Assembly (NCBI RefSeq): GCF_900109545.1 | Contig: NZ_FOAP01000024.1 | Location: 1 to 64,000 of the forward strand | Source of the DNA: Stigmatella aurantiaca | GTDB lineage: Bacteria > Myxococcota > Myxococcia > Myxococcales > Myxococcaceae | DNA: 64,000 bases | Reading direction: 5' to 3' | Shown: positions 1-8,542 of the stretch, piece after piece | How positions within the stretch are numbered: the stretch's first letter is position 1 | Layout of the letters: the number at the start of each line of letters is the position of its first letter | Made by a program: the position numbers and the translations under genes | Notes under the pieces: generated by a model | Database searches by the model: none | What the model was told of the DNA's origin: nothing | The model's input: only the letters and a program-made list of their open reading frames with translations

Positions 1-1
1 C

Positions 2-82
2 CGCCTGCTCCCGTTGGTGGAGCGCTTCGCCCAGCTCGTCTGCGCGCAGCCCGTTTTCCGCGAGAGCTTCGGGCTTTTATGA
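2..82 (+). CDS. C-terminal end of a probable glutathione S-transferase-like protein (partial)
   Basis: An open frame enters from the left edge and stops at TGA 80-82, giving 26 residues that begin RLLPLVERFAQLV and end VFRESFGLL. The pattern of a charged helix followed by a short 'P.F..S' tail is what the last helix of many GST-fold proteins looks like, but 26 residues are too few to be certain. The gene is cut only by the window boundary. The next recognisable coding signal, in another frame, begins a few tens of bases downstream and belongs to an unrelated, broken gene. Confidence 0.4.
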   Translation, partial: RLLPLVERFAQLVCAQPVFRESFGLL

Positions 83-267
83 GGGGATGCCTCAGCCCGA
101 GCCCCGGAAACTACGAGATTGTCTTTGCCATCATCACCGCCTCCAAGCGCGAGTGGCCCGAGGCACTTCCTTTTTTTAGCCAGCTCAACTTCGTCCGGAA
201 CGCCAAGCGCCTCTCTGGCTACGGCTTCAAGGTCAGTCTTTGCCGGATCGAAGAAAAGGATGGGTAA
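79..267 (+). pseudogene. 3' stub of a TIGR04141/DUF6119-type gene
   Basis: From about base 109 the frame reads YEIVFAIITASK, then LPFFSQLNFVRNAKRL and GYGFKVSLCRI before stopping. As I recall it, this is the signature of the extreme C-terminus of the TIGR04141 'sporadically distributed' family, whose members are normally several hundred residues long. Here only about 50 family-like residues remain. The ATG at 79 lies inside the end of the preceding gene and the residues before YEIVF look random, so the 5' part appears deleted. Family function is not established; members tend to occur in variable, defence-rich regions. Assignment is from remembered motif shape only. Confidence 0.45.
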
Positions 268-362
268 GAGACTATTTCAGTCTCAAGATTCTACACATCT
301 CGTAGCTGCCATCCGAGGACAAGAATCGCCGCAGCCCGCGCAGCGTGCCCCGAGCCGATCAG

Positions 363-1118
363 TCAGGGTGAGTCGCGGCCGCCGATCTGGGGGAAGCGCT
401 CGTAGGCCCGCTTGAGCGCGTCCAGGTGGGCGGGGTTGTCGTAGTCGAGCGGTGCCTCCGTGAGCTGCACAACCCACCCGCCCGATGCCGTGCGCCGTGC
501 CCGGTTCAGCAACTCGGCATCGCGATCAGGGTCTGGGAACCCAATGGCGCGTGCGGCAGCGGAAGACCAATAATTCAGCCACCCGAGGAAACAGGGAAGC
601 TCAGGCTTGAGGAGCTTCTCTGGAAGGTTGAGCATGGGAAGCCCACGGGGAGAGCGCTCCGGTCCATGAGCGGAGCGACGAAACTGCTGCGCGACTTCCG
701 AGCCGTAGCCATACCGTGACACGTGCCCCCAGAACGAGCCCGCCCCCTCCGCCACCGCCTCAAGCACAACCGCCGCTGCCGCGATCACAGGTTCGTCCAG
801 TGGCAGTTTTGCATGCACTTCGAATTGGGACTGACCGCCTGGGCTGAAAAGTGCCGAGTTTTCACACCCCATAACCGTCACGGGATAACTCTCGTCCCCG
901 TTGCATATAAGAGGAAATCCTCCGTCCTCAATACTTTTGATGAGCCACGTGTCGCGCCGCGGCAATGCGATGGGCCGCCCACCTTCGGAGAGCCGCCATT
1001 CCAAGCGCAAACCGGGGAGCGCCTTTTCCATCCCTCGAATGACATCGAGTGTGCGACCGTCTTTGCCCACGAGCGAAGGCGCGTAGACGATGAGGGTGAG
1101 GGTTCTAGGTTTGATCAT
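363..1118 (-). CDS. DUF5953 family protein, probable immunity partner
   Basis: A 251-residue protein starting MIKPRTLTLIVYAP and ending ERFPQIGGRDSP, matching the DUF5953 family known mainly from myxobacteria; the conserved block FLGWLNYWSSAAARAIGFP lies in the last third. No signal peptide or membrane segment is visible, so it is probably cytoplasmic. An ATG three codons upstream (1127) is possible, but the ATG at 1118 forms an ATGA overlap with the stop of the DUF6310 gene, the usual sign of translational coupling, and is preferred. DUF6310 and DUF5953 genes are commonly neighbours; an immunity role is inferred from that pairing and from the nuclease-like domain in the partner. Biochemical function is unknown. 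Confidence 0.75.
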   Translation of the reverse strand: MIKPRTLTLIVYAPSLVGKDGRTLDVIRGMEKALPGLRLEWRLSEGGRPIALPRRDTWLIKSIEDGGFPLICNGDESYPVTVMGCENSALFSPGGQSQFEVHAKLPLDEPVIAAAAVVLEAVAEGAGSFWGHVSRYGYGSEVAQQFRRSAHGPERSPRGLPMLNLPEKLLKPELPCFLGWLNYWSSAAARAIGFPDPDRDAELLNRARRTASGGWVVQLTEAPLDYDNPAHLDALKRAYERFPQIGGRDSP

Positions 1119-2023
1119 CGCATGCACCCTGTGACTACGACATTGAGCGAGGGAATCTCTTCGAGCAGTGCGTTCTTGTGCGCTTGGGTGCTCACCCCGA
1201 CGACGAAGTCATATCCACATTTCGTCGCGGCATCCCGTTCCTTTCTGATTTGTTTCAATTCTTTCTCAATCTCCCGGCCCTGGACATAGGCATTGTACGT
1301 GTCAAATTGATGGGTCTTGATCTCCCACAGCACACGCACGCCGACTTGCAGCGCATCGAAGCGCTCCCCGCCCACGACTACGTCCATGCCGGGATAACGG
1401 TTGGGCGGAAACTTATCGGCGCACTCATTATGCGGGACATCTTCGCCCGCATGCCTCACTGGGATGGGCTCGCACGCCGAGCGGCGCGGCTTGGTTCCTG
1501 GCGATGGGGGGAAGATGTCTCCGGCTCCCGCCCCCTTTGGCTTAGGCGCTCGGTTGGCCAGTGGTTCCTGAGCGAGCCGTCTCTGAGTCTTGGGCTTCGC
1601 ACGCTCATGGGATGCGTTCCGTTGATAAGAATCAATCCCTTCTTGGATGGCGGTTGCCACCACCACCGCGCCAATCACAATTACTGCACCGGCGACGATT
1701 TCGGGTGCCGCAAATACACAAAGGGCCACTGCTGCAGGAGCCGCTGCACCCGCGTAGGCGACAGCGCACCTTTTGGTGACATCCCGAAACCTGACCCTGT
1801 CGCGATCGAGAGCGCGAAAGCACCTCTCCGCCAGGACAGGCCATTCGTTGGAGGTTTCGCGCAGCACACACTGTCCATCATCCGTCCAAGGGTACAGCGC
1901 TGCACGCTGAAGATTGGCGAGTCTCGGGCTCAGGGCCTCCGGCTCCCCCGGGCTCGGCTCTATCGTTGCGCAGGCCGAGAGGAAGAGCAGGAGTGCGATG
2001 CAAGTTCGGCGAGGCATGGCCAC
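1115..2023 (-). CDS. DUF6310 lipoprotein with nuclease-like C-terminal domain (putative toxin)
   Basis: 302 residues. The N-terminus (RRTCIALLLFLSAC) is a lipoprotein signal with lipobox LSAC, so the mature protein should be lipidated on Cys18. Around residues 90-130 there is a hydrophobic Ala/Val-rich segment (AGAVIVIGAVVVATAI). The C-terminal 110 residues form the DUF6310 domain: KFPPNRYPGMDVVV, GERFDALQVG, LWEIKTHQFDTYN. The spacing of Asp (FDALQ) followed by EIK resembles a PD-(D/E)XK nuclease core, which suggests a DNase or RNase toxin; this is inference. It is followed with an ATGA overlap by a DUF5953 gene, the likely immunity gene. Secreted or surface-exposed lipoprotein toxins with an effector C-terminus would fit contact-dependent kin discrimination in myxobacteria. 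Confidence 0.7.
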   Translation of the reverse strand: MAMPRRTCIALLLFLSACATIEPSPGEPEALSPRLANLQRAALYPWTDDGQCVLRETSNEWPVLAERCFRALDRDRVRFRDVTKRCAVAYAGAAAPAAVALCVFAAPEIVAGAVIVIGAVVVATAIQEGIDSYQRNASHERAKPKTQRRLAQEPLANRAPKPKGAGAGDIFPPSPGTKPRRSACEPIPVRHAGEDVPHNECADKFPPNRYPGMDVVVGGERFDALQVGVRVLWEIKTHQFDTYNAYVQGREIEKELKQIRKERDAATKCGYDFVVGVSTQAHKNALLEEIPSLNVVVTGCMR

Positions 2024-2335
2024 GTCCTTTCAGTCAAGCGGGGGGTGTGGGTCAAGGCTCGCCTCTCTGGAGTTTGCCAGCACACGCTGACGCTGAGGAG
2101 GCTCGCAGGGTAACGGGCTCAGTCTGGAGCACACCAGTAGCGCGGGTCTCGGATGCTGCGAGGAACGCCAGGGGCAGCATCACAGGCCCCAGCGCACCGG
2201 GCGCGGATCGGTCCAGCAGGGGAGAGGTGCACGTCGCCGTTCAAGGCGGATGCCACCTGGTGGCGCCGGCCGGGATAGGCCAACCGCTCGCCACGGACCT
2301 GGACCGCGGCGACGCGGCCTTCCGGGAGTGACAGC
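2024..2335. other. Intergenic stretch, no supported gene
   Basis: Between the DUF6310 gene and the lactonase. It should contain the promoter of the DUF6310/DUF5953 pair. A reading frame without start on the minus strand (stop near 2110) has weak coding character, but nothing recognisable; it may be decayed sequence. No repeat or terminator stands out. Confidence 0.4.
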
Positions 2336-3511
2336 CTACGCCGGCACCAGCAGCAGGCAGACCGGGGCGGGCACCTCCAGGGGCGCCCCCACGGGCGTCA
2401 GCTTGCCGGTCTGGGCATCCCTCCGGAACGTCACGATGGAGTGGGAACGCTGGTTGGCCACCAGCAGGAACGAGCCCGTGGCGTCGATGGCGAAGTTGCG
2501 CGGCCAATTCCCCTGCGTGGACACGTGCTCCACGTAGGTCAGCTCGCCCGCGGCCCCAATGGCATACACGACGATGCTGTTGTGTCCGCGGTTGGAGCCA
2601 TAGAGGAACTTGCCATCCGGGCTGACGTGAATGTCCGCGCAATAGCTCGCGCCGGTGAAGTCCGCGGGCAGCGTGGAGACGGTCTGGAGGGGCGTCAGGG
2701 TTCCGCGCTCGCCGTCATAGGCGAAGGCGGTGAGGGTGGAGTTCAGCTCGTTGATGTTGAAGACGAAGCGGCCATTGGGGTGGAAGGCCAGGTGGCGGGG
2801 GCCTGCCCCGGGCGCGGTGGACACGGAGGCGGGCGCGTGCGGGGTGAGTGTTCCCTGCCCGGCGTCGAACCGGTAGACCATGATCTTGTCCGTTCCGAGA
2901 TCCGGGACCAGGGCATGCTTTTGGCCGGCATCCAGCCGGATCTGGTGGGCATGCGGGCTTGTCTCGGGCCCCGCGCCCTCATGCTGGTCCACATCGACGG
3001 CGGGGCCCAGGCGGCCTCCCTCCTGAATGGGCAGGACGGCGACGTTGCCCCCCACGTAGTTGGCCACCAGCACGAACCCATCCTCCGCATCCACCTCCAG
3101 GTGGCAGGGCGCCCCGCCCTGGGAGGCTTGCTGGTTGAGGAAGGTCAGCGCGTGGGTGTCCGGGTCGATGGTGAAGGCGCTCACGGCGCCGCTGGGCTTG
3201 CCCTCGAACGTGGTCAGCTCGTTGACGGCATAGAGGTGGCGCCGCTGGCTGTCCACGGCCAGGTACGACGGGTCGGTCACCCCGGGGGTGACGCCCACCT
3301 GCTGGAGGGCACCGGTCTCCAGGTCCAGCCGGCACAGGTAGATGCCCTGGCTCTGCTGGCCCGTGGTGTACGTGCCCACGTAGACCCAGACCTCCTTGGG
3401 GAGGGGAGGGGGCTCGGGGGTCTTCTCGTCTCCGCAGGCGATCAGCGTTCCCGCGGTGCCCAGGCCCGCGAGGTAGAGGAAGTGGCGGCGTGTCAGGTTG
3501 CGTTGGCTCAT
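2336..3511 (-). CDS. Lactonase family beta-propeller protein (6-phosphogluconolactonase-like), exported
   Basis: 391 residues with an N-terminal RRHFLYLAGLGTAG followed by LIAC: a twin-arginine-like export signal ending in a lipobox, so the protein is probably an exported lipoprotein. The remainder is a seven-bladed propeller of the YbhE/Pgl lactonase type: VYVGTYTTGQQSQGIYL at the start, NYVGGNVAVLPI, GPRHLAFHPNGRFVF, DIHVSPDGKFLYGSNRGHNSI and WPRNFAIDATGSFLLVANQ, each a strand-turn-strand blade. Cytoplasmic relatives hydrolyse 6-phosphogluconolactone; secreted relatives act on other lactones or are uncharacterised, so the substrate here is open. It is divergent from the GST gene, with a 137-base shared upstream region. 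Confidence 0.85.
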   Translation of the reverse strand: MSQRNLTRRHFLYLAGLGTAGTLIACGDEKTPEPPPLPKEVWVYVGTYTTGQQSQGIYLCRLDLETGALQQVGVTPGVTDPSYLAVDSQRRHLYAVNELTTFEGKPSGAVSAFTIDPDTHALTFLNQQASQGGAPCHLEVDAEDGFVLVANYVGGNVAVLPIQEGGRLGPAVDVDQHEGAGPETSPHAHQIRLDAGQKHALVPDLGTDKIMVYRFDAGQGTLTPHAPASVSTAPGAGPRHLAFHPNGRFVFNINELNSTLTAFAYDGERGTLTPLQTVSTLPADFTGASYCADIHVSPDGKFLYGSNRGHNSIVVYAIGAAGELTYVEHVSTQGNWPRNFAIDATGSFLLVANQRSHSIVTFRRDAQTGKLTPVGAPLEVPAPVCLLLVPA

Positions 3512-3648
3512 GGACGGATTAGAGCCGGGGGAAGCCAGAACCTCCAGAATCCCGTGCAGAGGGATTTTCGGGACCAGCGATGCGGCGCCGCTGTGCTAGG
3601 GGGGCCCGCACAGCGGCACGACGTTCCACCGGAAAGGCCACGGTCCCC

Positions 3649-4320
3649 ATGATTCTCGTCCACCACCTCAACAACTCCCGCTCGCAGCGGGTGCTCTGGC
3701 TCCTGGAGGAACTGGGGCTCGAGTACGAGGTGAAGCGCTACGAGCGCGATCCCAAGACGATGCTGGCGCCGCCCGCGTTGAAGGCCATCCACCCCCTGGG
3801 CAAGTCGCCCGTCATCACCGACGGGGGCAACACGCTCGCCGAGTCCGGCGCCATCGTCGAATACCTCGTGGACCGCTATGGGCAGGGCCGGCTGAAGCCG
3901 CCCGAGGGCAGCCCCGAGCGCCTGCGCTACACGTACTGGATGCACTACGCGGAGGGCTCGGCCATGCCCCCGTTGCTCATGGGCCTGGTGGCCGCGCGCA
4001 TCCGCAGCGCCCCGGCGCCCTTCTTCGTGCGCCCCATCGTGCGCGGGGTGGCCGACAAGCTGCAGAACACGTTCGTCGGCCCGCAGATCAAGCTGCACCT
4101 GGACTACCTGGAGGGCGAGCTGAGCCAGCGCACGTGGTTCGCGGGCGAGGACTTCACCGCCGCGGACATCCAGATGAGCTTCCCCCTGGAGGCGGCCTCC
4201 GGGCGCGCGGGGCTGGATGCCCGCCGGCCGAAGCTCTGGGCCTTCCTGGAGCGCATCCACGCGCGGCCTGCCTACCAGCGGGCCCTGCAGAAGGGTGGGC
4301 CCTTCAGCATGGGGATGTGA
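3649..4320 (+). CDS. Glutathione S-transferase
   Basis: 223 residues. The N-terminal thioredoxin-like domain shows MILVHHLNNSRSQRVLWLLE, the cis-proline context (GKSPVITDGG) and the glutathione-binding LAESGAIVEYL. The C-terminal helical domain includes WFAGEDFTAADIQMSF, the usual GST N-capping/hydrophobic-staple region. The open frame extends further upstream, but the ATG at 3649 is where family similarity begins. Expected to be cytosolic, conjugating or reducing electrophiles with glutathione. It lies nine bases ahead of the sarcosine-oxidase-like gene, so the two are probably co-transcribed. Confidence 0.9.
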   Translation: MILVHHLNNSRSQRVLWLLEELGLEYEVKRYERDPKTMLAPPALKAIHPLGKSPVITDGGNTLAESGAIVEYLVDRYGQGRLKPPEGSPERLRYTYWMHYAEGSAMPPLLMGLVAARIRSAPAPFFVRPIVRGVADKLQNTFVGPQIKLHLDYLEGELSQRTWFAGEDFTAADIQMSFPLEAASGRAGLDARRPKLWAFLERIHARPAYQRALQKGGPFSMGM

Positions 4321-4329
4321 GGCACCGCC

Positions 4330-5454
4330 ATGGCACGCATCGCGGTGCTGGGCGCAGGGGGCGTGGGCAGCGCGGCGGCGCGGTTCCTCGCGCGCGAGGG
4401 GCACGCCGTCACGGTGCTGGAGCAGTTCGCGCCGGACCATGACCGGGGCAGCTCGTATGGCACCTCGCGCATCATCCGGAAGACGTACACGGACGGGCTC
4501 TACACGGCGCTGATGGGCGAGGCGTATCCGCTCTGGGACGCGCTGGAGCGCGAGGCGGGCGAGCCGCTGTTCCGGCGCACCGGTGGGCTGTTCTTCGGCC
4601 CCGCGGAGCACCCGGAGCTGGCGGCCATCCGCCAGGCACTGGGGGAGAACCACGTCCGCTTCGAGGAACTGGACCCGGCCGCCTGCGCGCGGCGGTTCCC
4701 CGCGTTCCGCCTGTTGCCGGGCGAGTCGGCGGTGTTCGAGCCCGAGGCGGGCTTTCTCCGGGCCTCCGCCTGCGTCCGTGCCAACCTCCGGCTGGCCACG
4801 GCGCACGGTGCGCAGGTGCGCGCGGGGACGCGCGTGGTGGCCCTCGAGCCGCGCGCGGACCGCGTGGACCTGGTGCTGGAGGGCGGGGAGGTGCTCGGGT
4901 TCGACCGGGTGGTGGTCTCGGCGGGCCCCTGGACGGCGCGTTTGCTCTCCCCGTTCGTCCCGCTGCCGTTCACGGTGACGCGGCAGGTGTACTGCCACTT
5001 CGAGCCCACGGCACCGCTGGAGGATTTCGGCGCGGGGCGATTGCCGGTGTGGATCGACTTCGCCACGAACTTCTACGGCTTCCCGTATGACGGGGAGGCG
5101 CCCGGGGTGAAGGTGGCGTGGCACCAGCCGGGCACGCCCACCCAGCCTGACGCGGTGGACCGGGACATCCGGGACACGGATGACCGGGAGCCGCTGCGCC
5201 AGGCCTGCGCGGCGCACCTGCCGGGCCTGTCCCCGCGCGTGGTGCTGGAGCGGGTCTGCCTCTACACGATGACGCCGGACCACGACTTCGTGGTGGACTC
5301 CCTGCCCGGGGAGCCCCGGGTGACGGTGCTCGGCGGGCTGAGCGGGCACGGGTTCAAGTTCACCGTGCTGCTGGGGCGCATCGCGGCGTGGAAGGCCACG
5401 GACCACCCCGTGCCGTGGGATGTGTCGCGCTGGTCCCTGGCCCGCCTGGCCTGA
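4330..5454 (+). CDS. FAD-dependent sarcosine oxidase / N-methyl-L-tryptophan oxidase family protein
   Basis: 374 residues, the usual length for the monomeric sarcosine oxidase (MSOX)/SolA family. The Rossmann dinucleotide-binding motif GAGGVGSAAARFLAREG is at the N-terminus, followed by a conserved SSYGTSRIIRKTY. Near the C-terminus, CLYTMTPDHDFVVD carries the cysteine that binds FAD covalently in MSOX-type enzymes, then LGGLSGHGFKFTVLLG. The expected reaction is oxidative demethylation of an N-methyl amino acid with release of hydrogen peroxide; the exact substrate cannot be read from sequence. It probably forms an operon with the upstream GST and converges on the mepA-like gene with only three bases between stops. 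Confidence 0.88.
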   Translation: MARIAVLGAGGVGSAAARFLAREGHAVTVLEQFAPDHDRGSSYGTSRIIRKTYTDGLYTALMGEAYPLWDALEREAGEPLFRRTGGLFFGPAEHPELAAIRQALGENHVRFEELDPAACARRFPAFRLLPGESAVFEPEAGFLRASACVRANLRLATAHGAQVRAGTRVVALEPRADRVDLVLEGGEVLGFDRVVVSAGPWTARLLSPFVPLPFTVTRQVYCHFEPTAPLEDFGAGRLPVWIDFATNFYGFPYDGEAPGVKVAWHQPGTPTQPDAVDRDIRDTDDREPLRQACAAHLPGLSPRVVLERVCLYTMTPDHDFVVDSLPGEPRVTVLGGLSGHGFKFTVLLGRIAAWKATDHPVPWDVSRWSLARLA

Positions 5455-5457
5455 GCG

Positions 5458-6792
5458 TCAGGACGTGGGCGTCCCCACGACGGTAGGGCTCTGCGGCTTG
5501 GGCTCCTCGCTGGCGGGGGGCTCCTCGGACTTGCCGGTGGCCGGCACCGCCTCCATGGGCTTGCCGGCCGCCAGGGTGCCCGTCTGCGCCGGGGCCGCAG
5601 CCAGGCGCCGCGGGGGCAACACGACGGGCGGGGGCACCGGGCAGCGCGTGCACGGCCCTCGCAGGGGCACGGAGAGCACCTGGCCGATGCGCAGCAGGTT
5701 GCCCCGGAGGCGGTTGGACTTGCGCAGGCCGTTCACGGTGGAGTTGTAGCGCAGGGCGATGGCGCCCAGCGTGTCCCCGGAGCGCACCCGGTGCATGGCG
5801 ATGTTCTGGTCGGGCTGCAGCGCCAGCAGCGGGGCGAGGCGCCGGCCCAGCTCCTGGGCCCGCGGGCTGAAGAAGCGCACGTGGAAGTGGTCCCGGTGCC
5901 CGCGCGCGTGGCGGATGATCGACTGGAAGCCCGCGTGGAACAGCGAGTCGAGCCACGCCTTGTCCTCGCCCGCCTTCAGCGCGTACTCGTAGAGCACCTT
6001 CTGGACGCGGCGATCCACCAGGATGAGCTGCACGTCGGCGTGCGCCAGCAGCGCCTTCACCAGGGACCAGTTGCGCGCCAGGTGGATGTGGTTCTCCCGG
6101 TCCCGGGCGCGGATCGGCTCCACGGTGGGGTAGTAGAAGCCCAGGTCCACGTCCCGGCCGCTCTGGTGGCTCTTGTGAGGGCGCATGTAGCCGCCCTCCT
6201 TGGCGGAGATCTGGTTCACCCGCAGGGCCGGCGCATCCGGGTGCTCGGCGCGCACCGCGCGGATGACCTGGGAGAGGTAGGTGATGGTCTCCTCGGTGGC
6301 GTATGTCTTCTCCGGCGAGACGACGATCCAGTCCGCGCCCCCGTCCGGAAAGCGCACGCCGTTGATCAACCGGCCGCTCTCCACGAAGCCCACGGACACC
6401 GAGCCGAGCGACTGCGGTTCCTGCTTCCACCGCCGCGTCAGCTCCTCGTCGCTCAGGTCCGCGGTGTAGAGCAGCCCCGGCCCGGCCGGGTTGGTGGCGG
6501 CCTCGCCGGCCTCTCCCTCGTCGCCCTCTTCCAGCCCGGCCTCGTCCTCGTCGCCTTCCTCCTCCTCCGCGTCCTCCGCTGCCACGGCCTCCGGGGCTTC
6601 CCCGGACGGGACAGGGCTGGCGGCCGCCACCTCCTCCTGCGCGGGCAGGGGCTCTCCAGGAGGCGGGGCGGTGGGCACCGCGGCGGGGGCTTCCGCACGG
6701 GCCACTTCCGGGGGCGCCGCCGCGCGGACGGTGTGGACGGGACGCACGGCACAGCCGGCGCAGATCAGGACGAGAAAGAGTGGAAGACGCAC
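5458..6792 (-). CDS. Penicillin-insensitive murein endopeptidase (MepA family) with LysM domain, lipoprotein
   Basis: About 444 residues. The GTG at 6792 is chosen because it opens a lipoprotein signal, RLPLFLVLICAGC, cleaved before Cys. A 100-residue Pro/Ala/Glu-rich linker (EDAEEEEGDEDEAGLEEGDE) follows. The peptidase M74 domain has the zinc ligands in RPHKSHQSGRDVDLGFY and HARGHRDHFHVRFF, as in MepA, which cuts D-Ala-mDAP cross-links. A LysM module (MHRVRSGDTLGAIALRYN to LRIGQVLSVPL) near the C-terminus binds peptidoglycan. The protein ends in a low-complexity Pro/Ala tail. The acidic linker probably spans from the outer membrane anchor to the wall. Likely role: cell-wall remodelling. Confidence 0.88.
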   Translation of the reverse strand: MRLPLFLVLICAGCAVRPVHTVRAAAPPEVARAEAPAAVPTAPPPGEPLPAQEEVAAASPVPSGEAPEAVAAEDAEEEEGDEDEAGLEEGDEGEAGEAATNPAGPGLLYTADLSDEELTRRWKQEPQSLGSVSVGFVESGRLINGVRFPDGGADWIVVSPEKTYATEETITYLSQVIRAVRAEHPDAPALRVNQISAKEGGYMRPHKSHQSGRDVDLGFYYPTVEPIRARDRENHIHLARNWSLVKALLAHADVQLILVDRRVQKVLYEYALKAGEDKAWLDSLFHAGFQSIIRHARGHRDHFHVRFFSPRAQELGRRLAPLLALQPDQNIAMHRVRSGDTLGAIALRYNSTVNGLRKSNRLRGNLLRIGQVLSVPLRGPCTRCPVPPPVVLPPRRLAAAPAQTGTLAAGKPMEAVPATGKSEEPPASEEPKPQSPTVVGTPTS

Positions 6793-6958
6793 GCAGCCCC
6801 AAGGATTACCCGGAAATGGCCCGAAGCAGAAGTTCGCGCCCGAGAGATCCGTCCTGCCCTGGGTGCGGCGGGGGGCCTCACAGCAGGCGGGCAAGCGTGA
6901 GGAGGCCCCTGGTCAGGGCCCGGCGAACGTGCTGGGCAGGCGCCGGGCCCCGGACGGG

Positions 6959-8287
6959 TTAGGGAGGCAAGGGCAGCTGGATCCGGAAGGTGGTCCCCCG
7001 GCCGGGGATGCTGTCCACGGTGATGTTGCCGCCAAAGCCGGTGATGATGCCGTGGCAGATGGACAGGCCCAGCCCGGTGCCCAGCCCCACCGGCTTGGTG
7101 GTGAAGAAGGGCTCGAAGATGCGGCCCAGGTTCTCCGGGGAGATGCCGCTGCCGTTGTCCTGAATCTCCACCACCACCTGCGGGCCCTGCTGGCGCGTGG
7201 CGACGCGGACCCAGGGCTCGGGGTGGGCCTCGGGCAGGGCGTGCGCGGCGTTCACCAGCAGGTTGTGGAACACTTGGCCCAGGCCGTGCTCGCTGGCCCA
7301 CACGGGGGATACCTCGTGGAAGTCCCGCACCAGCCGCACGCGCTCGCCCTGCAGGTCCCCCGCCATGGCGATGGACTGCTCCAGCACCCGGCGCACGTCC
7401 ACCGGGGTGCCTGGCTTGCGGTCCGCGCGGGCAAAGAGCTTCACGTCCTGGACGATGTGCTTGATGCGGTCGGTGCCCAGCAGGGCGTCCCGGCACGCCT
7501 CCAGCAGATCCGCGGGATCCTCCAGCGGCTTGCCCGCCGCCAGCGTCTCCAGCCCCTCGCGGATGTAGCTGAGGTTGACGCTCACGAAGCCCAGGGGGCC
7601 GCTGACCTCATGGGCCAGCCCCGCGGCCAGCCGCCCCAGGGCCTCCAGGCGCTGCACGTGGGCGAGCCGGGCCTCCAGCCGCGTCCGGTCCTCCATCTCC
7701 TGGCGCAGCCGCGCGTGCGCGGCCTCCAGCTCGCGCGTCCGGGCGAGCACCGCCTGGTTCAGGTCCTTCATCCGGCACCGGTTCTGCTGGGCCAGCTCCC
7801 ACTTCTCCGTGAGCGCTTGGGCCATCTGGCGCACCTCGATGTTGTCGAAGGGCTTGCGCAGGATGAGCAGGCGCTGCGTGGCGCCCAGCCGCTGCCGCGT
7901 CTCTTCCCAGGAGTAGTCCGAGTAGGCCGTGCAGAGCACCACCTGCACATCCTCGTCCTCCTCCCACAGCCGCGCGGTGGTCTCCACCCCGTCGATGCCC
8001 GGTGGCATGCGCACGTCCACGAAGGCCACCGCGTAGCGTTGCCCATCGCGCCGGGCCTCCCGCACCCGCTGCAGCCCCTCCTCGCCCTGGGAGGCCGAGT
8101 CCACCTCGAAGGGGTAGGCGGGGGCCGCGCTGCGCAGGGGCACGGCGCCGAACAGCGCGGACTCCAGCGCGTCCAGCGAGGCGCGCTCGGCCGGGGGGGT
8201 GAGGATCTTCTGGAAGTCCTGGTGGATGGAGGGATTGTCGTCGATGACGAGGATCCGCCGCGGCGATAGGTCCGAGGAGAGATGCAT
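6959..8287 (-). CDS. Hybrid response regulator-histidine kinase (REC-HisKA-HATPase)
   Basis: 442 residues. The ATG at 8287 has AGGAGG seven bases upstream and begins directly before the receiver domain. REC: RRILVIDDNPSIHQDF with phospho-acceptor Asp in AVAFVDVRMPPGIDG. A coiled coil (about residues 160-220) links it to the kinase core. The HisKA phospho-His lies in AAGLAHEVSGPLGF; the ATPase shows the N box HNLLVNAAHAL, G1 IQDNGSGIS, F box FEPFFTTKP and G2 GTGLGLSI. There is no membrane segment, so this is a soluble kinase whose N-terminal receiver probably gates its activity, as in many orphan myxobacterial kinases. No cognate regulator gene is adjacent. Confidence 0.9.
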   Translation of the reverse strand: MHLSSDLSPRRILVIDDNPSIHQDFQKILTPPAERASLDALESALFGAVPLRSAAPAYPFEVDSASQGEEGLQRVREARRDGQRYAVAFVDVRMPPGIDGVETTARLWEEDEDVQVVLCTAYSDYSWEETRQRLGATQRLLILRKPFDNIEVRQMAQALTEKWELAQQNRCRMKDLNQAVLARTRELEAAHARLRQEMEDRTRLEARLAHVQRLEALGRLAAGLAHEVSGPLGFVSVNLSYIREGLETLAAGKPLEDPADLLEACRDALLGTDRIKHIVQDVKLFARADRKPGTPVDVRRVLEQSIAMAGDLQGERVRLVRDFHEVSPVWASEHGLGQVFHNLLVNAAHALPEAHPEPWVRVATRQQGPQVVVEIQDNGSGISPENLGRIFEPFFTTKPVGLGTGLGLSICHGIITGFGGNITVDSIPGRGTTFRIQLPLPP

Positions 8288-8542
8288 GGTCAGGCCTCCT
8301 CGCCGGTACAGGATAGAACGCAGCTCATGGACAACCCCCCAGGGGGAAAGACCATGGGCTCCGCCTGGCGCGGTAGCCCTCCAGGACGCCCCCATCGCCC
8401 AGGATTGGCAAGACAGACGTATTGTGACGGCTCTGAAGAGAGAAGTGTCTGCTTAATTCGACTATTTCAACGCGAAATCGGTGGAATCCCCGGATAAGTG
8501 TTCATGTGTGGGGATTTGCACCCTTCGCCGCGGTGGGGGGCC

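Noticed and set aside
2024-2335. Minus-strand gene with Cys-rich tail between the toxin pair and lactonase
   Set aside because: No start codon in a sensible place, no recognised family, and only weak coding character.
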